From Methylocystis sp. (lineage in GTDB: Bacteria > Pseudomonadota > Alphaproteobacteria > Rhizobiales > Beijerinckiaceae), in contig JADCCX010000002.1 in NCBI GenBank assembly GCA_020252485.1, positions 124,001 through 188,000 on the forward strand: DNA of 64,000 nucleotides, given 5' to 3'. Below the pieces are notes generated by a model that worked only from the letters and a program-made list of their open reading frames with translations, had not been told where the DNA came from and did not search any database. This document shows, one piece after another, positions 52,478 through 62,052 of the stretch. A program made the position numbers and the translations under genes. Every line of letters begins with the position of its first letter. The first letter of the stretch is position 1.

Positions 52478-54251
52478 TCGCCGCATCGAACTGCAGATGC
52501 GCGAGGCGCGCGTAAAGGCCGCCCTTCTTGCGCGAGAGCGACTGGTGCGACCCCTCCTCGACGATCATTCCTCCGTCCATCACCAGGATGCGGTCCGCCT
52601 TGAGCACCGTCGCCAGCCGATGCGCGACGACGATCGTCGTGCGCCCCTGCATCAGCACATCAAGCGCGGCCTGCACCGCGGCCTCGTTCTCCGCGTCGAG
52701 CGCCGAGGTGGCTTCATCGAGAAGAAGAATGGGCGCGTCCTTGAGGATGGCGCGGGCGATGGCGAGCCGCTGGCGTTCGCCGCCCGACAGGGTGACGCCG
52801 CGCTCGCCGACCCGGGTGTCAAAGCCGTTCTCCGTGGCCATGATATAGTCGAGCGCCGACGCCTGTTCCGCTGCCGCACGCAGCTCATCGAGGGTCGCGT
52901 CCGGCTTGGCGTAGCGAAGATTCTCCGCGATGGTCCCCGAGAAGATCACCGGGTCCTGCGGGACCAGCGCGATCCTGCTCCTGAGGTCGTCCAGCGCCAC
53001 GCTGCGGATATCCGTGCCGTCGATCAGGACGCGGCCTTCGGTTGGATCGTAGAAGCGCGCCACAAGCTGCACGAGCGTGCTCTTGCCCGCCCCCGACGGG
53101 CCGACGATCGCGATCCTTTCCCCGGGTTTGACGCTCATGCTGAGAGGCCCGAGAGACGGATGATCCGGCCGCGAGGGATAGGCGAAGGAAACCGCTTCGA
53201 GCGCTATCGCGCCGGTCGCTGGACTGGGCAGCGGCTTCGGGTCAGCAGGCTCGGCAACCATCGGCTTCGTTTCGAGAAGCTCGGCAATGCGGGAAGCCGC
53301 GCCGGCAGCGGCCGAAATCTCGGTCCACACCTCCGAGAGCTGGCTGAGCGAACTTGCGGCGAAAACGGCATAGAGGATGAACTGCGAGAGCCTTCCCCCC
53401 GTCATGGTGCCTTCGATGACCGCCTGGGCGCCGAGCCAGAGGATGCCGATCACGCTGGCGAAAATGAAGAAGATCGCGACAGCCGTCAGCAGCGCCCGGG
53501 CTCTCAGGGAATCGCGGGCGGTGTCATAGGCCGTCTCGACGGCGCGGCTGTAATTCGCCCGCACGCGGCCGCCGGCGCTGAAAATCTGCATCGTGCGCGA
53601 GGCGCCGATTTGCTCGGTGGCGTAGGCGGAGGTTTCCGCCAGCGCATCCTGCGCCTCCTTGGACCGTCGCCGCACAGATCGGCCGGCGCCGATCAAGGGC
53701 AACACGATCAGCGGAATCGCAACCAAAACCAGCGCCGACAGTTTTGGGCTGGTCCAGACCATCATCACGGTCGCGCCGAGGAAGAGGACAAGGTTGCGCA
53801 GCGCGATCGATGCGCTGGCGCCGAAGGCGGATTTGAGCTGCGTCGTGTCGGCGGAGAGGCGCGACACGAGTTCGCCTGAACGCGACCTGTCGAAGAAGGC
53901 GGCGTCGAGCCGCGTCAGATGGTCGAAAACCGCCGCGCGCAGATCGGCGACCACCCGTTCGCCGAAGGTCATCACGAAATAGTACCGGAGCGAACTCGCG
54001 ATCGCCAGAATCGCGACAACCCCCAGCAGCACCCCGAAATAGCGGCTGATGAAGGCCGCATTCTCGGCCGTGAAGCCGAGATCGACCACGCGCCGCACCG
54101 CGACGGGGATGATCAGCGTGGCGGCGGAAGCCGCAGCCAGGGCAAGGATGGCGGCCGCGATCCGGCCCTTGTGCGCCATCGCGTAGGGAATGAGCGGCAG
54201 CAGATTCCTGAGCGAGGTCTGCGTGGCGGATGTCTTGCCGTTGGACGCCAT
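52428..54251 (-). CDS. ABC exporter, fused permease and ATPase (ABCB type)
   Basis: This 607-residue half-transporter has six membrane helices in residues 20-320, including LRYYFVMTFGERVVADLRAAVF. The C-terminal nucleotide-binding domain follows with the Walker A motif VGPSGAGKSTLVQL, the Q-loop ALVPQDPVIFSGT, the signature LSGGERQRLAIARA, the Walker B LLLDEATSALD and an H-loop VAHRLATV. It would export a lipid or hydrophobic compound as a homodimer; sequence alone does not identify the cargo. Its 3' end overlaps the GNAT gene on the other strand. Confidence 0.92.
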   Translation of the reverse strand: MASNGKTSATQTSLRNLLPLIPYAMAHKGRIAAAILALAAASAATLIIPVAVRRVVDLGFTAENAAFISRYFGVLLGVVAILAIASSLRYYFVMTFGERVVADLRAAVFDHLTRLDAAFFDRSRSGELVSRLSADTTQLKSAFGASASIALRNLVLFLGATVMMVWTSPKLSALVLVAIPLIVLPLIGAGRSVRRRSKEAQDALAETSAYATEQIGASRTMQIFSAGGRVRANYSRAVETAYDTARDSLRARALLTAVAIFFIFASVIGILWLGAQAVIEGTMTGGRLSQFILYAVFAASSLSQLSEVWTEISAAAGAASRIAELLETKPMVAEPADPKPLPSPATGAIALEAVSFAYPSRPDHPSLGPLSMSVKPGERIAIVGPSGAGKSTLVQLVARFYDPTEGRVLIDGTDIRSVALDDLRSRIALVPQDPVIFSGTIAENLRYAKPDATLDELRAAAEQASALDYIMATENGFDTRVGERGVTLSGGERQRLAIARAILKDAPILLLDEATSALDAENEAAVQAALDVLMQGRTTIVVAHRLATVLKADRILVMDGGMIVEEGSHQSLSRKKGGLYARLAHLQFDAAIRAANDSGKSASRSAG

Positions 54252-54438
54252 CGTGTGTCTGGCCTTCTTTCGCGCAATGCGTGGCTATGCCGTGCCATAG
54301 ATTGAGCGGGCTCGAAAGGGAATTGACTGCGGACAAGCGCCGTAGTTCCGGGCCGGCGCTTTGCGGGCGGCGCGTTTTGTCGCGGAAATCGGCCTGCGGC
54401 GGCTTGATATAGCGGCACCGAGACTGCATCTCCGCAAG

Positions 54439-56655
54439 ATGGCCGATTCCGGGGCGCCGACGCTGGTTCTCGATATCACGGGCATGCATTGCTCGGGTTG
54501 CGGCGGCGTCGTGGAGAAAGCGCTGGGGCGCATTCCGGGCGCGGGCGACGTCCGCGTCAACGTCGCGCTGGAGCGGGCGGACATCGATGGATCGGTCGAT
54601 CCTGCGGTGGCGGTGGCCGCCGTCGAGGCCGCCGGATACGGCGCGAGCGCCCGCATCGGAACGCCCGAACAGCGCCGCCTTGCCCGCGAACGCCTGGAGG
54701 CCGACCGCCGGGCGGACGAGCGCAGGCTGTTCGTCCTTTTCGTTCTCTCTCTGCTGCTGTTCCTGCCGTTTATGGCCGATATGGCGGCAAGCTGGCTTGG
54801 CTACGGACATGGCGCGCTCTTGCCGCCCCTGGTCCAGCTGGCTCTCGCGACGCCGATCCAGTTCATCTGCGGCTGGCGATTCCTCCGGGGCGCGTTCGAC
54901 AGCCTGCGGCTGGCGCGTCCAAGTATGGATGTGCTGGTCGCGATCGGCACGCTTTCCGCCTACGGGCTCAGCGCCTGGCGCGTTTGGGCAGGTCAGGGGA
55001 GCGAGGCGCACGCGGCTCATGCGCTCTATTTCGAAGGATCGGCTGCCGTCATCACCTTCGTGCTTCTGGGCAAGGTTCTGGAATCCCATGCGCGCTCGGA
55101 TACGGGCGATGCCCTGGCCGCTCTGGCGCGGGATCAGGCGGCGTCGATCCTCATCTTTCGTGACGGCGTGTGGTCGGAGCTGCCGTCGGCCGGCCTGCGC
55201 CCGGGGGAGCGCTTCGCCGTTAGGCCTGGGCAGCGGGCGGTGGCGGACGGGATCGTGGTCGATGGCATCGGCGACATGGACGAAAGCGTCATCACCGGGG
55301 AAAGCCAGCGACAGGCGAAGAGCCCGGGCGCAAAGGTAATCGCCGGCTCCCTGAACGGGGCGACGCTGCTGACGGTCGAGGCCAATGCCGTTGGCGAGGA
55401 TTCAACGCTTTCCCGCATCGCCCGCATGGTGGAAACAGCCCAGCTCTCGCGCGCGCCCGAGCAGCAGCTGGCCGACCGGGCCGCGCGGATTTTCGTGCCG
55501 GCGGTTCTGATCATCGCCGCGCTGACGGCTCTCGCCTGGTGGCGGCTCGGCAACAGCGAGATGGCGGTGGTGGCGGGCATTTCGGTGCTGGTCATCTCCT
55601 GCCCCTGCGCGCTGGGTCTCGCCACGCCGCTGGCGCTTGTTTCCGGCATGGGCGCCGCATCGAAGGCAGGCATTCTCGTGCGGGATGCCGGCGCGCTGGG
55701 ATTGGCCGCGGACATCGACACGATCGCTTTCGACAAGACGGGCACCTTGACCGAAGGCAAGCCGCGCCTCGCGGCGATTTCGGCGCCCGGTGTCGGGCCG
55801 GAGGATGCCCTGAAGCTGGCGCTGTCGCTCTCGCTGGGCGCCAGCCATCCGTTGGGCGAGGCGGTGCGCGCTGCGGCCATCGACCGCGATGTGACAGCCG
55901 AGCCGGCCGAGGGCATCGAGGTTGTGCCCGGCCTCGGAGTCAAAGGCGCCATCAACGGGGTTTCGGCCATGTTCGGCTCGGCGGAGTACATCCGCAACGC
56001 CGGCATTTCGCTGGGCGTTCTCGAGCAGGCGATCAGCCGGGATCCGGATTTCGGCGAAGCGCAATCGGTGTCCTGGCTGGCCGGCGCCGGCCGGGTGATC
56101 GGGGCTTTCGCCTTCGTCGATGGCATAAGGCCGCATGCCGAATCCGTGACGCGCGCGCTGGCTGCGGATGGCTTGCACCTGGTCATGCTTTCGGGCGACC
56201 GCGCCTCCGCTGCCACAGCGGTCGGACGGGCGCTCGCCATCTTGGATGTTCGCAGCGGGCTGAAGCCTGCGGGCAAGGTCCAGGCCCTCAAGACCCTGGC
56301 CGCGGAAGGCCGGCGCGTGGCTATGGTGGGCGACGGCATCAATGATTCGCCGGCGCTTGCGGCAGCCAGGCTCGGCATCGCGATGGCTTCCGGCACGGAT
56401 GCGGCGCGGGCTGCAGCCGGCATCACCCTGATGCGGTCGGATTTGCGCCTGATCCCGCTGGCGCTCACCTATGCGCGGCGGACGCGCGCCGTCATCCGCG
56501 AGAACCTCTGGCTGGCGTTCCTGTTCAACAGCATCGGTATCCCGCTGGCCGCGCTCGGCTGGCTCACGCCGGCCTTCGCCGGCGCGGCCATGGCCGCCTC
56601 GTCTGTTGCTGTGGTCCTGAATTCGCTCAGGCTTGCAAAGACGCCTGGCCGCTGA
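54439..56655 (+). CDS. copA: Copper-translocating P-type ATPase
   Basis: This 738-residue P1B ATPase exports Cu(I). A single HMA domain at the N-terminus has GMHCSGC with C18 and C21. The transmembrane metal site is C388-P-C390 (SCPCALGLATPLAL). The phosphorylated aspartate is D432 in DKTGTLTEG. Other motifs are GASHPLGEAV and MVGDGINDSPALA. The start ATG 54439 was chosen because the HMA domain begins there, although the ribosome-binding site is weak; the frame extends to 54361. No CueR gene or clear CueR site is seen nearby. Confidence 0.94.
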   Translation: MADSGAPTLVLDITGMHCSGCGGVVEKALGRIPGAGDVRVNVALERADIDGSVDPAVAVAAVEAAGYGASARIGTPEQRRLARERLEADRRADERRLFVLFVLSLLLFLPFMADMAASWLGYGHGALLPPLVQLALATPIQFICGWRFLRGAFDSLRLARPSMDVLVAIGTLSAYGLSAWRVWAGQGSEAHAAHALYFEGSAAVITFVLLGKVLESHARSDTGDALAALARDQAASILIFRDGVWSELPSAGLRPGERFAVRPGQRAVADGIVVDGIGDMDESVITGESQRQAKSPGAKVIAGSLNGATLLTVEANAVGEDSTLSRIARMVETAQLSRAPEQQLADRAARIFVPAVLIIAALTALAWWRLGNSEMAVVAGISVLVISCPCALGLATPLALVSGMGAASKAGILVRDAGALGLAADIDTIAFDKTGTLTEGKPRLAAISAPGVGPEDALKLALSLSLGASHPLGEAVRAAAIDRDVTAEPAEGIEVVPGLGVKGAINGVSAMFGSAEYIRNAGISLGVLEQAISRDPDFGEAQSVSWLAGAGRVIGAFAFVDGIRPHAESVTRALAADGLHLVMLSGDRASAATAVGRALAILDVRSGLKPAGKVQALKTLAAEGRRVAMVGDGINDSPALAAARLGIAMASGTDAARAAAGITLMRSDLRLIPLALTYARRTRAVIRENLWLAFLFNSIGIPLAALGWLTPAFAGAAMAASSVAVVLNSLRLAKTPGR

Positions 56656-56855
56656 TCGGGGCGGCGTGTCCGGCCGGAATGCAAGAGCCGGCCAAACATC
56701 TGTTCCTGACTGCTGACAGGCATTGCTGCGCAGCGGCGGTTCTCCCGATTTACCCTGTTGCGCTTGTCTGATTGCATATCGGCGGCGCAAAAGGGATACA
56801 TCGAAGGTCTCGGGCTGTCTTTGCCGCCTCTTGAGGGCTTATCGGAGTGAATGCC

Positions 56856-57446
56856 ATGCGTTCCTGCAGGGCGATTTTGTTTGGGCTTGGCGCGCTGCTC
56901 TCGATGCTATCGGCCGCTGAAGCAGGTGCGCCCTGCCGCAACTGCTTCGAAAAGGTCGATCATCCGCCCGTCTACCGCAATGTGGAAGAGAAGGTTCAGG
57001 TCCGTCCGGCCCAAACGTTTTCGCGTGTCATCCCCGCGCAGTATGGCGTCGTTTACGAAACAATTGAGGTCCGTCCTTCCTATACCGTGACCCGGGAGAT
57101 CCCGGCCCAGCTCGGAACCGTCTCGGAACAGGTCATGGTCGCGCCGCCACGCAAGGAATGGCAGGTCACGGTGGATGCCCATGGCCGTGAGATCGGATGC
57201 TGGGTGCAGGTTCCGGCCATGTATGCCGTGCGTCACCGCACGGCCGTCGTCGTGCCCACCAGGTTTCTTCCTGTGACGGTTCCGGCGGTCTATGAGACGC
57301 GGGCCCGCAAGGTGCTGATCTCACCCGAGAAGGTCCAGAACGAAGTGATTCCGGCGCAATACGAAAAGCAGGTCCGGCGCGAGATGGCGCAGCCTGCGAG
57401 CAGCAGTTGGCAACCGCTGGGCGGCGGGCGCGCCCTGCCGCGTTAG
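56856..57446 (+). CDS. Secreted protein with six 23-residue repeats
   Basis: This 196-residue protein has a signal peptide (AILFGLGALLSMLSAAEA) and a CxxC (C27-x2-C30). The rest is built of repeats with the pattern P-A-x-Y-x(7-8)-V-x-V-x-P, starting at prolines 37, 60, 83, 120, 143 and 166. The period is 23 residues except for one 14-residue insertion (KEWQVTVDAHGREI region). Similar PAxY repeats occur in envelope proteins of proteobacteria; the function is unknown. ATG 56856 fits GGAG eight bases upstream, and GTG 56847 is an alternative. Confidence 0.72.
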   Translation: MRSCRAILFGLGALLSMLSAAEAGAPCRNCFEKVDHPPVYRNVEEKVQVRPAQTFSRVIPAQYGVVYETIEVRPSYTVTREIPAQLGTVSEQVMVAPPRKEWQVTVDAHGREIGCWVQVPAMYAVRHRTAVVVPTRFLPVTVPAVYETRARKVLISPEKVQNEVIPAQYEKQVRREMAQPASSSWQPLGGGRALPR

Positions 57447-57613
57447 GCGGCGTCCCATTCCACCCATCTGTAAGACCCGGAGACTGCCCGGCCATCATCG
57501 TTTCAAGGCGCCTGGCCATCCGGATGAGTGATTGATCGCCTGCGAGAGTTTGATTGTTTGCTGCCGGCTTTGTGTCCTATCGTGCATCCACACGAAGAGA
57601 CCGGGGACCGCTT

Positions 57614-58843
57614 ATGTCTGCTGCCGTGACCAGGACTGCCTATTCCGCCGGCGTCATCATCGCGGCGGGCTGCGCCATCTCGCTGATGGGGTTTGGGCCG
57701 CGCTCGGTGATGGGTTTCTTCCAATTGCCGATCATTACGGAGAATGGATGGGGGCGGGATGTCTTCGGCCTCGCCATCGCCGTGCAGAATCTGTTCTGGG
57801 GCATCGGTCAGCCATTCGCCGGTGCGGTCGCCGATCGTTTTGGCGTTATGAAGGTCCTTATTGGTGGAATCCTGCTTTATGCAGCGGGATTGGCGTTGAT
57901 GACGCTGTCCAGCTCGCCAGCGGTGTTCACTATCACTTCGGGTGTCCTGATCGGGTTCGGTCTGTCGGGCTGTTCATTCAATCTTGTGCTGGCGGCATTT
58001 GGCAAACTGTTGCCGCCCGAGAAGCGGCCAATGGCGCTCGGCTTTGGCACCGCCGCAGGTTCCTTCGGACAGTTTCTTTTCTCGCCGCTGGCCGTTGGGC
58101 TGATCAATGGGGCGGGATGGAAAATGGCTCTGCTGGTTTTCGCCGGGCTGATCCTTGCGACCCTCCCGCTGACGATCTTTCTCGCCACCACGCCCCGCTC
58201 ATCAACACAGGAGCCAGAGGCCAACAGGCGGACCTTGATGCAGACCCTGTCGCAGGCGTTTGGCCACACCAGCTACATCCTGCTCATCCTCGGTTTTTTC
58301 ACCTGCGGCTTCCAGCTTGCCTTCATCACCATCCATCTTCCCGCCTATCTCAAGGATGTCGGTATTGATCCGAGCATTGGTCCATGGGTGCTGGCCCTGA
58401 TCGGCCTCTTCAACATCGTGGGCTCGATCGGCTCGGGCTATGTGATGACGCGGATGCCGAAGCGCTATCTGCTGGCGCTCATCTACGCGCTGCGCTCGGT
58501 CGCCATTATCGCGCTTCTGGTGTTTCCGCCGTCGAATGTCCTGGTGCTGGCGTTCGGCGCCGCCATGGGTCTGCTATGGCTATCCACGGTGCCGCCCACT
58601 TCCTCGCTGGTCATGACGATGTTCGGCACGCGGGACATGGCGATGCTCTATGGTTTCGCCTTCTTCAGCCATCAGGTCGGCGGCTTTCTCGGCGGCTGGC
58701 TGGGCGGCGTCTTCTACGAATGGTACGGCAATTACGACCTTGTCTGGTGGGGGTCGATTGCGCTCGGTTTTGCTTCGGCGGCGATCAACCTGCCGATCGT
58801 CGAGAAAGCCGCGCCTTTGAAAGCCGTGCCGCAGCCGGGCTGA
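57614..58843 (+). CDS. MFS transporter (oxalate/formate antiporter-like)
   Basis: This 409-residue protein has 12 membrane helices. MFS signatures include [23 protein letters not shown] between helices 2 and 3 and [21 protein letters not shown] between helices 8 and 9. The overall sequence resembles the monocarboxylate and oxalate/formate-type branch. The substrate is unknown. ATG 57614 has GGGGA upstream; the frame extends to 57554 without homology. It lies 101 bp before the AcuI-like gene, on the same strand. Confidence 0.87.
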   Translation: MSAAVTRTAYSAGVIIAAGCAISLMGFGPRSVMGFFQLPIITENGWGRDVFGLAIAVQNLFWGIGQPFAGAVADRFGVMKVLIGGILLYAAGLALMTLSSSPAVFTITSGVLIGFGLSGCSFNLVLAAFGKLLPPEKRPMALGFGTAAGSFGQFLFSPLAVGLINGAGWKMALLVFAGLILATLPLTIFLATTPRSSTQEPEANRRTLMQTLSQAFGHTSYILLILGFFTCGFQLAFITIHLPAYLKDVGIDPSIGPWVLALIGLFNIVGSIGSGYVMTRMPKRYLLALIYALRSVAIIALLVFPPSNVLVLAFGAAMGLLWLSTVPPTSSLVMTMFGTRDMAMLYGFAFFSHQVGGFLGGWLGGVFYEWYGNYDLVWWGSIALGFASAAINLPIVEKAAPLKAVPQPG

Positions 58844-58944
58844 AAAGGGCTTACCCTGCTTGTCGAACGGGCGGTGGCGTTGCATGGTCGGCGCGCAACC
58901 TGTCTGCGGGCGCGTGTGGGTCTTTGGTGAGTGATGAGGGTATA

Positions 58945-59934
58945 ATGGGCGGTTTCCGTGCGTATGTGATCGACAAGCAGGACGGGGCCTACAGCGTCGG
59001 CGTGAAAACGCTCACCGAGGCTGATCTGATGGACGGCGATGTGACGGTCCGCGTCACGTATTCGACCGTGAATTACAAGGATGGCCTGGCGCTGACCGGC
59101 AAAGCGCCCGTGGTGCGCAAGTTCCCGATGATTCCGGGCATCGACCTCTCGGGCGAGGTCACGGCCTCGCAAAGCGCGGATTTCAGGCCCGGTGATCGGG
59201 TTGTGCTGACCGGTTGCGGCGCAGGCGAGGTCCATTACGGCGCCTATGCCGGCATGGCGCGCCTGAAGTCCGAATGGCTGGTGCCATTGCCTGCCACACT
59301 GTCGCCGGCGCAGGCGATGGCCATCGGCACCGCAGGCTTCACAGCCATGCAATGCATCATCGCGCTGGAAAGGCACGGCGCCAAACCTGAGGACGGGCCG
59401 GCCGTGGTTACCGGCGCTGCCGGCGGCGTGGGATCCGTGGCGGTGGCGGTTCTGGCCAGGCTCGGCTGGCAGGTCATCGCCTCCACCGGCCGCCCGGCGG
59501 AGGCCGATTATCTCAAGGGCCTCGGCGCTGCCGAAGTCATCGACCGGTCGGAGCTTTCCGGGCCCGTCAAGCCGCTGGCGCGGGAGCGCTGGGCCGCCGG
59601 CGTCGATACGGTGGGCTCGACGACGCTCGCCAATGTGCTGTCGATGACGAAGCACAGCGGCGCCGTTGCCGCCTGCGGCCTTGCCGGCGGCATGGATCTG
59701 CCGACCAGTGTCGCCCCGTTCATCCTGCGCAATGTCGCGCTGCTGGGTGTTGATTCGGTCAGCTGTCCGCGCTCCTTGCGGCTGGAAATCTGGCGTCGCC
59801 TGGCGCGCGATCTCGATCTCGCCAAGCTCGACGCCATGACCAGCATGATCGGCTTCGACGATCTGCCCGCCACGGGAGCCGCGATCCTCGAAGGCAAGGT
59901 CAAGGGCCGCATCGTTGTCGAGATCGACGCCTGA
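58945..59934 (+). CDS. acuI: YhdH/AcuI-family quinone oxidoreductase (acrylyl-CoA reductase)
   Basis: This 329-residue zinc-free medium-chain reductase shows the AcuI/YhdH pattern: [47 protein letters not shown], the NADPH-binding [17 protein letters not shown], and IDRSEL. AcuI reduces acryloyl-CoA to propionyl-CoA with NADPH and protects against toxic acryloyl-CoA in 3-hydroxypropionate or DMSP breakdown. Other YhdH proteins have broader activity. GAGGG precedes ATG 58945. It is followed 24 bp later by the TPP enzyme. Confidence 0.85.
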   Translation: MGGFRAYVIDKQDGAYSVGVKTLTEADLMDGDVTVRVTYSTVNYKDGLALTGKAPVVRKFPMIPGIDLSGEVTASQSADFRPGDRVVLTGCGAGEVHYGAYAGMARLKSEWLVPLPATLSPAQAMAIGTAGFTAMQCIIALERHGAKPEDGPAVVTGAAGGVGSVAVAVLARLGWQVIASTGRPAEADYLKGLGAAEVIDRSELSGPVKPLARERWAAGVDTVGSTTLANVLSMTKHSGAVAACGLAGGMDLPTSVAPFILRNVALLGVDSVSCPRSLRLEIWRRLARDLDLAKLDAMTSMIGFDDLPATGAAILEGKVKGRIVVEIDA

Positions 59935-59958
59935 AGCGCGTCAACCCATAGGCGTGCC

Positions 59959-61635
59959 ATGACACTGAAATCCCGCACCGGCGGCCAATTGATTGTCGAT
60001 CAACTGCTGGTCCATGGCGTCACGGATGTCTTCTGCGTGCCGGGGGAGAGCTATCTCGCCGTGCTCGATGCGCTCCATGACGCGGATGTGCGCATCACCA
60101 TCTGCCGGCAGGAGGCCGGCGCCAGCATCGCTGCGGAAGCCGTGGGCAAGCTGACGGGCAAGCCGGGCATCTGCATGGTGACGCGCGGGCCAGGCGCGAC
60201 CAATGCAGCGCATGGCATCCATGTCGCCATGCAGGATTCGACGCCCCTCATCATGTTCGTCGGTCAGATCGAAACGGGCATGCGCGAGCGCGACGCCTTC
60301 CAGGAGCTCGATTACCGCAAGGTCTTCAGCGGGCTGGCGAAATGGGCGACCGAGATCGACGATCCCGCCCGCATTCCCGAACTCATCTCCCGCGCCTTCC
60401 ATGTGGCGGCGAGCGGCCGGCCAGGGCCGGTGGTGATCGCGCTGCCGGAGGACATGCTCGTCGCAGCCGCGATGGTTCCCGATGCGCCGCCTTTCCGGCA
60501 GGTGGAGACGCATCCTGGCCTGACGGCGATGGCGGAGTTGCAGAAGCGGCTCTGGGCGGCCGAACGGCCGATCGTGCTCGTCGGCGGCAGCCGCTGGAGC
60601 GACAAGGCCGTCGAGCGGATGATCCGCTTCGCCGAGCGGTTCGATCTTCCGGTGGCGACCACCTTCCGGCGGCAGGCGCTTTTTCCGGCGACGCACGCCA
60701 ATTATGCGGGCGATGGCGGGCTTGGCATGAGCGCTGGGCTATCGAAGGCGATCAAGGAGGCTGATCTTGTGCTATGCATCGGCGATCAGCTCTCCGAGGC
60801 TTCGACGCAAAGCTACACGCTGCTCGACATCCCGGGCGACGGAAAGCGGCTGATTCATGTCCATCCCGATCCGCAGGAGCTGAACCGCACCTATGCGACC
60901 GCGCTGCCGATCAATGCCTCGCCCGAGGCCTTCACGGCGGCGGTCGAGGGGCTGCAGCCGCCCAATGCCATCCGCTGGCGGGAATGGACCAGAGCGATCA
61001 ACCAGAATGCGGTGGCGCAATCGGCCCAGCCGACACGTTCGCCCGGCGATCTGCAGATGAGCGAGGTGGTGATCTGGCTGCGCAACCATCTGCCGGAAGA
61101 CGCGATCATCACCAATGGCGCGGGCAATTACGCGATCTGGCTGCACCGCTTCTATCATTTCCGCAAGTTCGGGACACAATTGGCGCCGACATCCGGTTCT
61201 ATGGGATACGGCGTGCCGGCCGCGGTGGCCGCCAAGCGGGTGCTTCCGGAAAAGCAGGTCGTCTCCTTCGCGGGCGACGGCTGTTTCCTGATGAACGGTC
61301 AGGAATTCGCAACCGCCGTGCAGCATGATCTTCCGATGGTGATCATCGTGGTCGATAACGGCATGTACGGCACGATCCGCATGCATCAGGAACGCGCCTA
61401 TCCCGGCCGCGTCTCGGCCACCGGCCTCAGGAATCCGGATTTCGCAGCCTATGCGCGGGCTTTCGGCGGCCATGGCGAAACCGTGCGGCGGACGGAGGAG
61501 TTCGCCCCCGCCTTCCTGCGCTGCGAGGCCTCGGGGAAGCCTGCGATCATCCACTGCATTGTCGATTCCGAGGCGATCACGCCCGGCAAGGCGCTCAGCG
61601 ACATTCGGAAAGAGGCGATAGCGCAGGGGCGCTAA
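59959..61635 (+). CDS. Thiamine-pyrophosphate enzyme (acetolactate synthase large-subunit-like)
   Basis: This 558-residue three-domain TPP enzyme has the N-terminal pyrimidine-binding domain (HGVTDVFCVPGESYLAVLDAL with the catalytic Glu in CRQEAGASIAAEA). A central domain begins near residue 200, and a C-terminal pyrophosphate domain holds GDGCFLMNGQEFATAV (GDGx(24-27)N motif). It resembles IlvB-like and sulfoacetaldehyde acetyltransferase-related enzymes. No small subunit gene is present, so it is probably not the biosynthetic acetolactate synthase. It follows the AcuI-like gene and may act in the same pathway. Confidence 0.85.
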   Translation: MTLKSRTGGQLIVDQLLVHGVTDVFCVPGESYLAVLDALHDADVRITICRQEAGASIAAEAVGKLTGKPGICMVTRGPGATNAAHGIHVAMQDSTPLIMFVGQIETGMRERDAFQELDYRKVFSGLAKWATEIDDPARIPELISRAFHVAASGRPGPVVIALPEDMLVAAAMVPDAPPFRQVETHPGLTAMAELQKRLWAAERPIVLVGGSRWSDKAVERMIRFAERFDLPVATTFRRQALFPATHANYAGDGGLGMSAGLSKAIKEADLVLCIGDQLSEASTQSYTLLDIPGDGKRLIHVHPDPQELNRTYATALPINASPEAFTAAVEGLQPPNAIRWREWTRAINQNAVAQSAQPTRSPGDLQMSEVVIWLRNHLPEDAIITNGAGNYAIWLHRFYHFRKFGTQLAPTSGSMGYGVPAAVAAKRVLPEKQVVSFAGDGCFLMNGQEFATAVQHDLPMVIIVVDNGMYGTIRMHQERAYPGRVSATGLRNPDFAAYARAFGGHGETVRRTEEFAPAFLRCEASGKPAIIHCIVDSEAITPGKALSDIRKEAIAQGR

Positions 61636-61638
61636 CCA

Positions 61639-61962
61639 TCATGACTGGTCCTCCGCCTCGGCATCCACCTGTTTGCTGCAGCCCCAGCGGCGCAGCGCCG
61701 CATCCGTCTCTTCAAGGACGAAATGGCGGGCGGCATCGCGGTCGTAGCCTTCGGCGAGCAGGGCGTCGTAGCCTGTGTAGCGGTGACGGATATGGGTGAC
61801 CATCGCGAGCCACAGGGCGGCGCCGGGCGTGAGGTTCTGACGCATCAGCTTCGCTGCCCGCTCCAGCACCGGTTCGCTGTCGGCAAGCGGGATCAGCGGG
61901 GCCAGGGACCGCAGGTGGCGGCGAAGTTCGAGATTGCGCTGGGTGGGAGGGAGATTCATCAT
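61639..61962 (-). CDS. DUF2293 domain-containing protein
   Basis: This 107-residue basic protein matches DUF2293 in its second half: ALWLAMVTHIRHRYTGYDALL and then GYDRDAARHFVLEETDAAL. The family is small and common in alphaproteobacteria, with no established role. Two adjacent ATG codons (61962 and 61959) could start it. The long open frame upstream to 62226 is antisense to the dehalogenase and is not used. It ends 3 bp from the convergent TPP enzyme gene. Confidence 0.75.
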   Translation of the reverse strand: MMNLPPTQRNLELRRHLRSLAPLIPLADSEPVLERAAKLMRQNLTPGAALWLAMVTHIRHRYTGYDALLAEGYDRDAARHFVLEETDAALRRWGCSKQVDAEAEDQS

Positions 61963-62052
61963 GCAGAAACGATCAAACAAAGCGCCAATCCAGCTGCGCC
62001 GGGTTGAGCGGCAAGGGCAAGTCTGCCACTTTCGCCGCACCGGAGTCCATTG

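Noticed and set aside
59959-61635. Biosynthetic acetolactate synthase (ilvB) or sulfoacetaldehyde acetyltransferase (xsc)
   Set aside because: There is no regulatory subunit gene, and the neighbours do not support Xsc; the family alone cannot decide, so only a general name is given.
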